From NCBI RefSeq assembly GCF_004340665.1, contig NZ_SLWO01000001.1, positions 62,001 through 126,000 of the forward strand: DNA of 64,000 nucleotides, written 5' to 3'. The stretch's first letter is position 1, and each line of letters opens with the position of its first letter. The position numbers and the translations under genes are program-made. The notes under the pieces were generated by a model that saw only the letters and a list, made by a program, of their open reading frames with translations, searched no databases and was not told where the DNA came from. This stretch comes from Pedobacter psychrotolerans. GTDB lineage: Bacteria; Bacteroidota; Bacteroidia; Sphingobacteriales; Sphingobacteriaceae. Positions 35,080 to 43,336 of this stretch are shown here, piece after piece.

Positions 35080-35892
35080 ATGAAAAATCTAATTTTTACA
35101 ACACTTTTGGTAAGCGGGCTTGCCGGTGTTATGGCTCCAGGTGCATTTGCACAACAAGATACGGTAGTTAAAGATACTGTAATCAAAAAGAAGAATAAAT
35201 ATATGGTAAGAATCGGAGGAGGTACATTGATTTCGAAGATGGAAGATTCTACAAAAACAGTTAAAAAAGGTCGTTTTGTTGGCGGTATAACTTTTACCAG
35301 AGTAGATTTAGGTTTTTCCAGATTAATTGATAATGGTAGCTTCAACTTATCACCTACCAACGAATTTTTAGATTATAAAGGTGGAAAAACAAGTACGTTC
35401 TCTTTCGATGTTTTACAATTTGGTTATCGTTTCAATTCGAACTTTAAAGTTTATGTAGCTGGTGGTTTTGATTGGACTTTAATTCGCTTAAGGGATAACA
35501 TCACCATTCAGAAAAACCAACCTACTTTAGCATACGTAAATGAAAATATTGCTTTTTCAAAAAATCGCTTTTCAAGTAGCTATGTTCACATTCCTTTAAA
35601 CTTTGAATTGCGTACCAAAGAAAATGATAAAGGTAAAAGATTCTATTTTATTCTAGGTCCAGAGGTAAGTTTCTTGTTGAATGGGAAAATAAAACAGATT
35701 AGCGATGAACGTGGAAAAGAAAAACAATATGATAATTACCATTTCCAGTCAGTACGTTACGGCGGAACGTTTAGGTTAGGTTATGGTGGTTTTGGTTTAT
35801 TTACCAAATACTATTTCAACGATATGTTCAATACAGCTGCACAAGCAGGTTTGAAAAATATGAGTTTTGGCGTAACCTTCGGACTTAATTAA
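35080..35892 (+). CDS. Outer-membrane beta-barrel protein
   Basis: A 270-residue protein with a signal peptide ending at 'APGAFAQQD' (about residue 25). Several amphipathic strands fit a small porin-like or PorT-like barrel: 'YMVRIGGGTLISKM', 'FSFDVLQFGYRFNSNFKVYV', 'RFYFILGPEVSFLLNG', 'RYGGTFRLGYGGFGLFTKYY', and the closing strand 'MSFGVTFGLN'. It follows the sigma/anti-sigma pair by 95 bases and may be their co-regulated product. A hairpin terminator lies after the stop. Confidence 0.8.
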   Translation: MKNLIFTTLLVSGLAGVMAPGAFAQQDTVVKDTVIKKKNKYMVRIGGGTLISKMEDSTKTVKKGRFVGGITFTRVDLGFSRLIDNGSFNLSPTNEFLDYKGGKTSTFSFDVLQFGYRFNSNFKVYVAGGFDWTLIRLRDNITIQKNQPTLAYVNENIAFSKNRFSSSYVHIPLNFELRTKENDKGKRFYFILGPEVSFLLNGKIKQISDERGKEKQYDNYHFQSVRYGGTFRLGYGGFGLFTKYYFNDMFNTAAQAGLKNMSFGVTFGLN

Positions 35893-35915
35893 AATACACA
35901 ACACACAAATAAGTT

Positions 35916-35947
35916 AAATCCTGTTTCGGTTAGGCGGAACAGGATTT
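35916..35947. terminator. Bidirectional intrinsic terminator
   Basis: AAATCCTGTT and AACAGGATTT pair around a loop of about 12 bases, with a T-run after the right arm. It separates the barrel gene from the convergent PIN toxin gene. Confidence 0.8.
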
Positions 35948-35953
35948 TTTGTT

Positions 35954-36379
35954 TTATAGTGTTTCTAGGAACATGGTCGGAGTGAGCACACTAAGCTTAC
36001 TTTTTTTGTAATCTTTAATGTTTCGGGTAATAATGGCATTAATTGAGCCATTAGCATCTGCAGCAAAATTTTGCATTGCATCTTCAAAATCAGAAAATTC
36101 AGAATCAATAGCTTTTAAAATTATAGCTTTATCAACTTTAATAACATCTAAAAAGTTAAGAAGAACTTTTATACCCTGCAATATTGATTTAGGTTTATGT
36201 TCCTTTCTTAGTAAATAATATATATTGGCAATGGCTATTCCAGTGACAAATCCATTTAATTTCCCTGTTTCACACAAGGCTAAAATTTTTGAAGAATTTT
36301 CAGAGAAAGGTTGTCGATCTAAAAAATAATCGAGAATAATATCAGAGTCAATTAGTATGTTATTTATTTTCATTATCAA
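35954..36379 (-). CDS. PIN-domain toxin of a second toxin-antitoxin pair
   Basis: A 141-residue PIN-domain protein with the N-terminal acidic pair D11 and D13 in 'ILIDSDIILDYFLDRQPF' and a second acidic group in 'SEFSDFEDAMQNFAADAN' (D97, E99, D100), then 'AIITRNIKDYKKSKL'. The 'DFEDAMQ' and 'ITRNIKDY' motifs are typical of PIN toxins paired with DUF6364-like antitoxins. It overlaps the antitoxin gene by 20 bases. The start could be the third residue. It differs clearly from the PIN protein at 10085-10474. Confidence 0.87.
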   Translation of the reverse strand: MIMKINNILIDSDIILDYFLDRQPFSENSSKILALCETGKLNGFVTGIAIANIYYLLRKEHKPKSILQGIKVLLNFLDVIKVDKAIILKAIDSEFSDFEDAMQNFAADANGSINAIITRNIKDYKKSKLSVLTPTMFLETL

Positions 36380-36638
36380 GATATCTTTGATATTTTTCGT
36401 CTCTGATTTTATTCAATTCTTCTTTGTAATCAAAATCTAAAGGCATTTTGAATGCACCTTTAAATGATTTTAATATAGGAGAAAGTTCATCCTGAATGGG
36501 TTCGATTTCTTCTCTTTTAGTTACAGCTTTAAGGTAATTTTCTACCACCGCAGATAAACTCCGACCTTGCTCTTCTGCATAAGCTTTTGCCCGTTTTATA
36601 ACAGACTCATCTATTGTTAATGTTAACTTGGTATTCAT
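36360..36638 (-). CDS. DUF6364-type antitoxin
   Basis: A 92-residue protein. The N-terminus 'KLTLTIDESVIKRAKAYAEE' leading to 'QGRSLSAVVENYLKAV' is a ribbon-helix-helix DNA-binding pattern typical of DUF6364 antitoxins. The C-terminal part is charged and would bind the PIN toxin. RHH antitoxins usually repress their own promoter, and a palindromic site upstream at 36676-36689 is a good candidate operator. Confidence 0.85.
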   Translation of the reverse strand: MNTKLTLTIDESVIKRAKAYAEEQGRSLSAVVENYLKAVTKREEIEPIQDELSPILKSFKGAFKMPLDFDYKEELNKIRDEKYQRYLDNENK

Positions 36639-36657
36639 AATTTTCTAGTTATTGATA

Positions 36658-36689
36658 TAAAGATACATTGATATATTTGCACGTGCAAA
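36658..36689 (-). promoter_or_regulatory. Promoter and candidate operator of the second toxin-antitoxin operon
   Basis: On the minus strand a -7-like TATCTTTA (36658-36665) lies 19 bases before the antitoxin ATG. Upstream of it is the perfect palindrome TTTGCACGTGCAAA (36676-36689), and the related GTGCACGTG follows at 36701-36709. On the plus strand the same stretch contains TATATTTG (36672-36679), a perfect -7 box pointing to the ABC gene. Confidence 0.55.
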
Positions 36690-36766
36690 TTTTAATATAA
36701 GTGCACGTGTCATATTCTTTCTCTTTAAGCTTTAGTCTTTCTGCTTTAAGTTTTATCTTTACCTCT

Positions 36767-37759
36767 GTGAGCGATACCATCATCAGTGTAAGAAATTTAA
36801 CCAAACAATATCAGGCAGATCAGGCCGGTGGAATTAAAAACATCAGTTTCGATATCGATAGGGGCGATGTTGTAGCCATTATTGGCGAAAGCGGAAGCGG
36901 CAAGTCAACTTTGTTAAAATCAATTTATGGCTTATTAAAAACTGATCAGGGCGAAATCCTTTTTAATAATGAACGTGTTAAAGGGCCAGATGAACAACTC
37001 ATTCCCGGGCACAAGCAAATGAAAATGGTTACCCAGGATTTTTCTTTGAATATCTATGCGAAGGTTTATGATAATATTGCCTCACAATTATCAAACACTG
37101 ATCTAAAAACCAAGTCCGAAAAAACGCTGTCTATTATGGAACACCTTCGGATTCTTCCATTGCAAAACAAGAAAATTATTGAGCTCAGTGGGGGCGAGCA
37201 ACAACGCGTAGCCATTGCTAAAGCTATGGTTGCCGATACTAAAGTGCTGTTGTTGGATGAACCTTTTAGTCAGGTTGATGCTTTATTGAAGAATCAGCTG
37301 CGAGCCGATATTAAACGTGTTGCAGCTGAAACCGGTGTTACCGTCATCCTCGTTTCTCATGATCCGGCTGATGGTTTATTCCTCGCCGATCAACTGTTAA
37401 TTGTACGCGATGGTGAACTTTTGCAAACAGGTAAGCCATCAGAAATTTATCAACAACCTAAACACATTTATACAGCACAGATTTTAGGCAATGCAGTGGT
37501 GCTATCTCGTGGAGATGCAGAAAAAATCGGAATAAAAACATTTGCCGCTTCAGTGGTATTTTATCCGGAATGGGCAGAAATTTCTAGCAATTGGAGTAGT
37601 AGACGTTTTGAAGTTAAAGACGTTTATTACAAGGGCTTCTACGATGAATTATTGTTGGAACGAAACGGAGTAGCTGTGAGGGCTATACAGCTTAATAGGG
37701 GTGAATATAAAAAAAACGACCATGTTCAATTGAACATTAGTCGTTTTTTAGAGTTTTAG
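36767..37759 (+). CDS. ABC transporter ATPase without partner genes
   Basis: A 330-residue ATPase. Walker A is 'GESGSGKST' (residues 40-48), the signature is 'LSGGEQQRVAIAKAM', Walker B is 'KVLLLDEPFSQVD', the H-loop is in 'VILVSHDPADGLFLAD', and a TOBE-like tail starts near residue 230. The layout resembles PotA/UgpC-type importer ATPases. The frame is open from 36701, but those codons are repeat-derived and GTG at 36767 lies just after a -7-like box (TATCTTTA, 36756-36763), so GTG is the likely start. No permease or binding protein is adjacent. The last codons form a terminator hairpin. Confidence 0.83.
   Translation: MSDTIISVRNLTKQYQADQAGGIKNISFDIDRGDVVAIIGESGSGKSTLLKSIYGLLKTDQGEILFNNERVKGPDEQLIPGHKQMKMVTQDFSLNIYAKVYDNIASQLSNTDLKTKSEKTLSIMEHLRILPLQNKKIIELSGGEQQRVAIAKAMVADTKVLLLDEPFSQVDALLKNQLRADIKRVAAETGVTVILVSHDPADGLFLADQLLIVRDGELLQTGKPSEIYQQPKHIYTAQILGNAVVLSRGDAEKIGIKTFAASVVFYPEWAEISSNWSSRRFEVKDVYYKGFYDELLLERNGVAVRAIQLNRGEYKKNDHVQLNISRFLEF
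37711..37749. terminator. Terminator hairpin encoded in the end of the ABC ATPase gene
   Basis: AAAAAACGAC and GTCGTTTTTT enclose the perfect palindrome ATGTTCAATTGAACAT, making a long stem with A and T flanks. It lies within the last 17 codons of the ABC gene and can also terminate the convergent lipoprotein gene. Confidence 0.75.
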
Positions 37760-37766
37760 ATATTAA

Positions 37767-38177
37767 TTATAGGTCGTTACCAACCAAAACGATTTTAATT
37801 CTTACAGTCGATGTTGGTTTTCTAGGTTGTGTAGCTTGGTAATCTGAGCTTTGTACATCAATTGCAACACCTCCTTGGTATACCTCGTAACTAAAAGCAT
37901 CAGTGTTGTAAACAAAAGGAAGAGCAATATAGCTTGCTCCATTATTATAGGAGATGTAGACTAGAGTACCTTCATTATCAATATGAAATTGATCAATTTC
38001 TGGTACAGAAATTTCTGATGTAAAAGTATTTCTATCGTTACTAAGTACCCAAGCACTCGTTGGAACATCTCTAACTACTGTTAAAATTGAATTGTTGTTT
38101 TGAACAATAGTGTCTTTCTTGCACGATGCCAAACCTAGCGTGGCAATGCAAAGCATTAGGATAGTAAGTTTTTTCAT
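37767..38177 (-). CDS. Small lipoprotein of unknown function
   Basis: A 136-residue protein with a signal peptide and lipobox 'LASC' (lipidated C19) followed by 'KKD', common in Bacteroidota lipoproteins. The mature part is a single beta-rich domain ('ILTVVRDVPTSAWVLSND', 'VYISYNNGASYIALPFVY', 'STVRIKIVLVGNDL'). No family is recognised. It stands alone between a terminator and an intergenic region with the next plus-strand gene. Confidence 0.75.
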   Translation of the reverse strand: MKKLTILMLCIATLGLASCKKDTIVQNNNSILTVVRDVPTSAWVLSNDRNTFTSEISVPEIDQFHIDNEGTLVYISYNNGASYIALPFVYNTDAFSYEVYQGGVAIDVQSSDYQATQPRKPTSTVRIKIVLVGNDL

Positions 38178-38313
38178 GTTGATTAGTGTTTATTTGTGTG
38201 TGTTGATTGTCTTAATACAAAACAACTGCCAAAAATTCTGAATCACACAATGTGGATTAATAATTGTTTATCTGATATCACACAATAACGAAATTTAAAT
38301 TAATTCCTGCATC

Positions 38314-38874
38314 ATGAGAATATTTTTTAGGGTTTTACCATGGTTGATTCTGCTGGTAGCCGGCTATTTTTTTATCTCCAAAAAGTTTAGCATCAGTACT
38401 TCAGTTGAAAGTAAACATCAGCTTCTGGTAGAAAAAATAGAGGCTATAGGCAAGCTGGAGCTGGTTCGCTATCAAATTAGCGATGTACTGGAGCATAAAA
38501 ACAAAACAGATTTTTTGCCTGAAGCCAGTGTTTTACTCATTGTAAAAGCAGAAGCTGTAGGCTGTATTGATCTCACAAAAGTTACAAGAGATCATATCCA
38601 GGTCAATGCGGATACCGCTGTAGTAAATTTACCACAGCCAGAGATTTGTTATGTAAAAATTGACCACAAAAGCTCAAGGGTTTACGATACTAAAATGGCA
38701 TATTTCAGAGAAGCCAAACTGGTAGATGAGGCCTATAAAGCGGCTGAACAAAAGATAACTTCTGAAGTCAAAAAATCAGATATTTTAGCACAGACCAAAA
38801 CTAATGCAGCCAGTGTTCTAAAACCAATCATTGAAGGTTTGGGTTATAAAAATGTACGTTTGACTTTTGAATAA
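38314..38874 (+). CDS. DUF4230 protein
   Basis: A 186-residue protein with one N-terminal membrane helix (residues 5-23). The rest matches the DUF4230 pattern: 'ESKHQLLVEKIEAIGKLELV', 'LLIVKAEAVGCIDLTKV', 'VNLPQPEICYVKIDHKSSRV', and a helical end with 'TNAASVLKPIIEGLGYKNV'. Function is unknown; such proteins sit in the envelope with the domain outside the cytoplasm. Confidence 0.8.
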   Translation: MRIFFRVLPWLILLVAGYFFISKKFSISTSVESKHQLLVEKIEAIGKLELVRYQISDVLEHKNKTDFLPEASVLLIVKAEAVGCIDLTKVTRDHIQVNADTAVVNLPQPEICYVKIDHKSSRVYDTKMAYFREAKLVDEAYKAAEQKITSEVKKSDILAQTKTNAASVLKPIIEGLGYKNVRLTFE

Positions 38875-38917
38875 TTTAGTGTCAAGATTTAAGTAGCAAT
38901 TATCGAGATAAGCCAAA

Positions 38918-39286
38918 TTATAAAAAGTCCTCACGGTGTGGATTAAAAATATCAATTAATAACCCTGCTTCCAAACATACCACGCCATGGTAAACCAACG
39001 TTGGGGCAAAGAAAACATCGCCTTCGTTCAGGATTTTTATATCATCACCCATAGTTACTTCAAAACTTCCTTTTGCCACGTAACTTAATTGTAAATGCGG
39101 ATGATTGTGAATTGTACCAATTGCGCCTTTCTCAAAACTGACCTTTACCAACATCAGGTTATCATCAAAAGGCATCACTTTGCGTTTAACGCCTTCGCCT
39201 AATTCTTGCCAATCTAATTTGTTGTCTGTAATTAAGGTTCTATTAGTTAAATCTTTAAAGTTCATTCTATTTATTGTTTGCATCAC
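38918..39286 (-). CDS. Cupin-domain protein
   Basis: A 122-residue single-domain cupin. 'GTIHNHPHLQLSYVAKGSFEVTM' carries the first motif histidines (H-x-H then E) and 'LNEGDVFFAPTLVYHGVVC' the second. These residues would bind a divalent metal. The start is uncertain among methionines 1, 2 and 8. It is the last gene of the minus-strand branched-chain amino acid run, 88 bases after ilvA; a role in that pathway is not evident. Confidence 0.78.
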   Translation of the reverse strand: MMQTINRMNFKDLTNRTLITDNKLDWQELGEGVKRKVMPFDDNLMLVKVSFEKGAIGTIHNHPHLQLSYVAKGSFEVTMGDDIKILNEGDVFFAPTLVYHGVVCLEAGLLIDIFNPHREDFL

Positions 39287-39374
39287 CCTAAATTCATTTT
39301 AGGGTCTATTGGCGAAATTGTATTAGATTTCTCTCTGTGTTCTTTGCGAAAAACTCAGCGTCCTTTGAAGTTAT

Positions 39375-40625
39375 TTACACCAAATATTCAAACAAGGTTT
39401 GATCCTGGTTCAATTCAATAATCTCAAATTTAAAATCCTTCATGCGTTGCACTAAACTGGCATAATCATCTTTATTGGTAAGCTCAATACCAACTAAGGC
39501 AGGCCCATTTTCCTTATTGGTTTTCTTGATAAATTCAAAACGAGTAATATCATCATGCGGACCTAAAACCTCATTTACAAATAACTTTAACGCACCTGGT
39601 CGCTGTGGGAAACGGACAATGAAATAATGTTTCAGACCTTCAAAAAGTAAAGATTTCTCTTTAATTTCCTGCATACGCTCAATGTCGTTATTGCCACCGC
39701 TAATTACACAAACAACGTTTTTGCCTACAATTTGATCTTTTACCTGCTCTAATGCCGCAACAGACAATGCACCAGCAGGTTCTACAACAATAGCATCCTC
39801 ATTATAAAGCTTTAAAATGGTGGTACAAATTTGTCCTTCAGGAATTAAATAAGTAGAGCTGAGCAGTTCCTTACAATATTGATAAGTGATCCAACCCATT
39901 CTCTTTACTGCTGCACCATCAACAAAACGTTCGATGTTTTCAACAGTTACTGGTCCGCCATTTTTTAAAGCTTCGCTTAATGATGGAGCGCCCATTGGTT
40001 CAACACCGAAAATTTTTACAGCAGGCTTTACCGTTTGCAGATAAGCAATCACTCCGGAAGCTAAACCACCACCACCAACCGGAACAATTATGGCATCTAA
40101 TTCCGGTAAATCCTCAAAAATTTCCATCGCAACCGTAGCCTGTCCTTCAATCACTTTATCATCATCAAAGGGAGGGATAAATGTCGAGGCTTTTTCCTCA
40201 GAATAAACCAGGGCTTCTTTTAAACAATCATCAAACGTATCACCAACTAAAATAATTTCAATATTATCGCCACCAAACATATTAACCTGCTTAATCTTCT
40301 GCTTTGGCGTAATCTCAGGCATAAATATGACACCATTAATTCCTAACTTCTTGCATGAATAGGCTACGCCCTGTGCATGATTACCAGCACTGGCACAAAC
40401 CACACCATTCGTTAGGGCCTCTCGCGGTAATGAACTGATTTTATTATACGCACCACGCAACTTGTAAGAACGCACAATTTGCAAATCTTCCCTTTTCAAA
40501 TAGATATTTGCGTTGTAATGAGCAGAAAGTCCGGCGTTAAATTCCAAAGGTGTACGCTTTACCACACCTTTAAGTCGCTGCGTGGCAGAATTGAAATCCA
40601 AAGTATTTGGCGTTGTTATGTTCAT
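39375..40625 (-). CDS. ilvA: Threonine dehydratase (biosynthetic)
   Basis: A 416-residue PLP enzyme converting threonine to 2-oxobutanoate for isoleucine synthesis. PLP lysine K55 lies in 'QIVRSYKLRGAYNKI', 'CASAGNHAQGVAYSCKKLG' and the phosphate-binding 'VPVGGGGLASGV' follow. The C-terminal region from about residue 325 ('LKHYFIVRFPQRPGALKLFV') is one ACT-like regulatory domain, so feedback by isoleucine is expected. It is shorter than E. coli IlvA (two ACT-like parts). It is separated from leuA by a gap of about 380 bases holding a composite repeat. Confidence 0.94.
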   Translation of the reverse strand: MNITTPNTLDFNSATQRLKGVVKRTPLEFNAGLSAHYNANIYLKREDLQIVRSYKLRGAYNKISSLPREALTNGVVCASAGNHAQGVAYSCKKLGINGVIFMPEITPKQKIKQVNMFGGDNIEIILVGDTFDDCLKEALVYSEEKASTFIPPFDDDKVIEGQATVAMEIFEDLPELDAIIVPVGGGGLASGVIAYLQTVKPAVKIFGVEPMGAPSLSEALKNGGPVTVENIERFVDGAAVKRMGWITYQYCKELLSSTYLIPEGQICTTILKLYNEDAIVVEPAGALSVAALEQVKDQIVGKNVVCVISGGNNDIERMQEIKEKSLLFEGLKHYFIVRFPQRPGALKLFVNEVLGPHDDITRFEFIKKTNKENGPALVGIELTNKDDYASLVQRMKDFKFEIIELNQDQTLFEYLV

Positions 40626-40714
40626 ATTTTAAACCTAAACCCTTAAAGGGGGTTATTTAATATCAGGTAAGTAATTTGCGAATTTATTTCGCTTTATATT
40701 GTTTTGAAAAGCTA

Positions 40715-40988
40715 GTTCAGTGCTTTTCGGTTATGGCAGTCCTGCTATTCGTTTCAATCTTTTTTTAAAATTCTGTCATGCTGAGCTACGAAGCATCTGT
40801 TTCATCGGTTGCAGATGCTTCGTGCCTCAGCATGACAGCATATTCAGGGTTGCTGCCAAGCAAAAAGTATTTTCACTACTATCAGGTTTAGGAAACTCGG
40901 GGAAGTGCTTCGATGTTAAAAACTACCCCAAGCCCCTCCTTGAAAATAAGGAGTGGAGTTCCCCTCATAGTTCTATACTTTATGCCAA
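40715..40988 (-). repeat. Composite dispersed repeat, copy B, between leuA and ilvA
   Basis: Read on the minus strand, this stretch follows the same order of blocks as 26328-26580. Its core is a long palindrome (40773-40838) with both halves intact: CTGTCATGCTGAGCTACGAA against TTCGTGCCTCAGCATGACAG. The CTCC-rich arm (CCTCCTTGAAAATAAGGAG, 40939-40957) is present. A 93-codon plus-strand frame at 40720-41001 is made of this repeat and is not a gene. Nothing else is supported in the ilvA-leuA gap (40626-41007). Confidence 0.85.
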
Positions 40989-41007
40989 ACTTCAGCATTA
41001 GTTTTCC

Positions 41008-42168
41008 TTAAGCTAAATGTAAAGCAACCAATTGGTTTAAATCCTGGTCATTAATGCCTTGTTTGCCATCTGCTAAAACCAAAAACTGTTTGTAAACAAT
41101 ATCCAAATTGTCTTTTTCCAATCTATGGCCTAAGCGGTCCAAATGGTGTTTCAATGCATGGCGACCGCTTCTGGCCGTTAATACAATTGTAGCGTCTGGG
41201 AAACCCACATCTTCTGGTTTAATGATCTCATAGTTCTCGCGATTTTTTAAGAAACCATCCTGATGGATCCCAGAACTGTGTGAGAATGCATTTCCACCAA
41301 CAATTGCTTTGTTGGGTTGAACTGGCATATTCATCTGGTTTCTAATCATGTGGCTCATTTCGTAAAAACGAGTGGCATCAATTTGTGTGTGTAATCCCAA
41401 AATTTTATGCGTTTTTAAAATCATCACCACTTCTTCCATCGAAGTATTTCCGGCACGTTCGCCGATGCCGTTAATGGTACATTCCACCTGGCGAGCACCA
41501 TTTTGCAAACCTGCTATGGAATTAGCGGTAGCCAAGCCTAAATCATTATGGCAGTGAACCGATATGATGGCCTGATCAATATTCTTTACGTTCTCTTTTA
41601 AATAAAGAATTTTCGAACCGTATTGATCTGGAAGGCAATAGCCATTGGTATCCGGAATATTAACCACTGTTGCACCTGCTGCAATTACAGCCTCAACCAT
41701 TTTGGCTAAAAATTCTATATCGGCACGGCCGGCATCTTCAGCATAAAATTCTACATCCTCCACAAATTTTTTCGAATATTTTACGGCTTCTACGGCACGT
41801 TCTAAAATTTCTTCGCGGGTGCTGTTAAATTTATGTTTGATATGGAAATCAGAAGAACCAATTCCGGTATGAATCCGTGGTCTTTTTGCATAGCGTAAAG
41901 CATCAGCAGCTACATCAATATCGTTTTTGTTTGCACGGGTTAAAGCACAAATAATAGGATTGGTTACCGCTTTAGATAATTCAATTACGCTGTTAAAATC
42001 TCCCGGGCTGGATACCGGAAAACCTGCTTCAATTACATCTACACCTAATCGCTCAAGAGATTTTGCGATTTCTACTTTTTGATTTGTATCTAACTGGCAG
42101 CCTGGAACCTGCTCCCCATCACGTAAGGTGGTGTCGAAAATATAAACTTTATTTGGGTCGTGAATCAT
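41008..42168 (-). CDS. leuA: 2-isopropylmalate synthase (short form)
   Basis: A 386-residue LeuA condensing acetyl-CoA with 2-oxoisovalerate, the first leucine-specific step. '[18 protein letters not shown]' starts the TIM barrel, '[20 protein letters not shown]' holds the metal-binding histidines and '[15 protein letters not shown]' is present. The C-terminal LeuA dimer regulatory domain of the 500-residue form is missing; the protein ends with a short subdomain. Bacteroidota often have this short type. It lies 10 bases downstream of leuB in transcription order. Confidence 0.93.
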   Translation of the reverse strand: MIHDPNKVYIFDTTLRDGEQVPGCQLDTNQKVEIAKSLERLGVDVIEAGFPVSSPGDFNSVIELSKAVTNPIICALTRANKNDIDVAADALRYAKRPRIHTGIGSSDFHIKHKFNSTREEILERAVEAVKYSKKFVEDVEFYAEDAGRADIEFLAKMVEAVIAAGATVVNIPDTNGYCLPDQYGSKILYLKENVKNIDQAIISVHCHNDLGLATANSIAGLQNGARQVECTINGIGERAGNTSMEEVVMILKTHKILGLHTQIDATRFYEMSHMIRNQMNMPVQPNKAIVGGNAFSHSSGIHQDGFLKNRENYEIIKPEDVGFPDATIVLTARSGRHALKHHLDRLGHRLEKDNLDIVYKQFLVLADGKQGINDQDLNQLVALHLA

Positions 42169-42178
42169 GATCTTGAGT

Positions 42179-43270
42179 TTAGGATTGATTAATTTTTTGA
42201 GATAAGAATTTTAATACCAATTTGCCCATTTCGGCAGTGCCTAAAACTTTAAATCGATTAGTACTTTGGTCGGCAATGTCATGTGTTCTGAAACCCTCTT
42301 TCAAAACTTCATCAATGGTGTCAACCAATAATTTTGCTTCTTCTTTAAGTCCGAAGCCAATTTCGAGCATTAATGCCGCCGATAGGATAGAGGCCAAAGG
42401 ATTGGCTAAATCTTTACCGGCAATATCGTGTGCCGAACCGTGGATGGGTTCGAAGAAACCTGTGCTTTCGCCAACAGATGCGGAGGCTAACATGCCCATT
42501 GAACCAGCAATTTGAGACGCTTCATCAGTTAAAATATCGCCAAATAAATTTGCGGTTAAAACCACATCAAATTTCTTCGGGTTTTTTATCAATTGCATCG
42601 CTGCATTATCAATAAACATATGTTCCGTTTCCACATCAGGATATTGTTTTGCAATCTCTTGAACGGTTTCACGCCACAAACGAGAACTTTCTAAAACATT
42701 CGCTTTATCTACCGAACATAATCTTTTGTTGCGTTGCTGCGCTGCCTGATAGGCTTTGTGTGCAATACGTTCTATTTCGTATCGGTGGTAAATCATTAAA
42801 TCGGAAGCCGTATTTCTGTCTTCTGAACGGGTTTTTTCACCGAAATAAACATCGCCCGTTAACTCGCGGAAAAATAAAATGTCTGTACCTCTTAAAATTT
42901 CTGGTTTAATGCTTGATGCCTGAAGAAGTTCATCAAATAGTAATATCGGACGGAGATTTGCAAATAAACCAAGTTCTTTACGGATTTTAAGCAAGCCTTG
43001 TTCCGGGCGTACTTTTAAGCTTGGATCGTTGTCATATTTGGCATGGCCGATAGCACCAAAGAGAATGGCATCACTTTTTCTTGCTTTTTCCAAAGTTTCG
43101 TCAGGAAGCGGGTCTCCTGTAACTTCAATCGCCGCATGTCCCATTAAAGCTTCGTCGAACAGAAATTCATGTCCGAAAATTTCTGCAATTTTCTCTAATG
43201 CTGCTTTTCCCCAAGTGGTTACTTCCGGGCCAATACCATCTCCAGGTATTACTAAAATGTTCTTCTTCAT
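42179..43270 (-). CDS. leuB: 3-isopropylmalate dehydrogenase
   Basis: A 363-residue NAD-dependent beta-decarboxylating dehydrogenase. '[20 protein letters not shown]' is the N-terminus, '[12 protein letters not shown]' and '[14 protein letters not shown]' belong to the substrate site, and '[20 protein letters not shown]' lies near the C-terminal domain with metal-binding aspartates. The ATG at 43270 ('[12 protein letters not shown]') is chosen; seven further codons upstream are in frame but unlike LeuB. It follows the tandem ABC gene by 34 bases, with repeat sequence between. Confidence 0.94.
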   Translation of the reverse strand: MKKNILVIPGDGIGPEVTTWGKAALEKIAEIFGHEFLFDEALMGHAAIEVTGDPLPDETLEKARKSDAILFGAIGHAKYDNDPSLKVRPEQGLLKIRKELGLFANLRPILLFDELLQASSIKPEILRGTDILFFRELTGDVYFGEKTRSEDRNTASDLMIYHRYEIERIAHKAYQAAQQRNKRLCSVDKANVLESSRLWRETVQEIAKQYPDVETEHMFIDNAAMQLIKNPKKFDVVLTANLFGDILTDEASQIAGSMGMLASASVGESTGFFEPIHGSAHDIAGKDLANPLASILSAALMLEIGFGLKEEAKLLVDTIDEVLKEGFRTHDIADQSTNRFKVLGTAEMGKLVLKFLSQKINQS

Positions 43271-43283
43271 TGTATGATATATT

Positions 43284-43336
43284 GTCATCATTGCAAGGTG
43301 CTTTCTATACGAGATTGCTTTGTTCCTCGAAATGAC
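43284..43336. repeat. GTCAT-family repeat overlapping the end of the tandem ABC gene
   Basis: GTCATCATTGCAAGG (43284-43298) and the right half GATTGCTTTGTTCCTCGAAATGAC as 43312-43335, written here in two parts: GATTGCTTTG then TTCCTCGAAATGAC. The right half lies inside the last codons of the ABC gene. Confidence 0.75.

Noticed and set aside
26328-40988. Possible insertion sequences or a composite transposon bounded by the inverted repeat pair
   Set aside because: No transposase frame is inside or next to either copy, and the genes between are ordinary core and accessory genes.
40720-41001. Ninety-three-codon plus-strand frame between leuA and ilvA, and a similar one at 26412-26597
   Set aside because: Both translate the same dispersed composite repeat ('ICFIGCRCFVPQHDS'), so the similarity is from the repeat, not a protein family.
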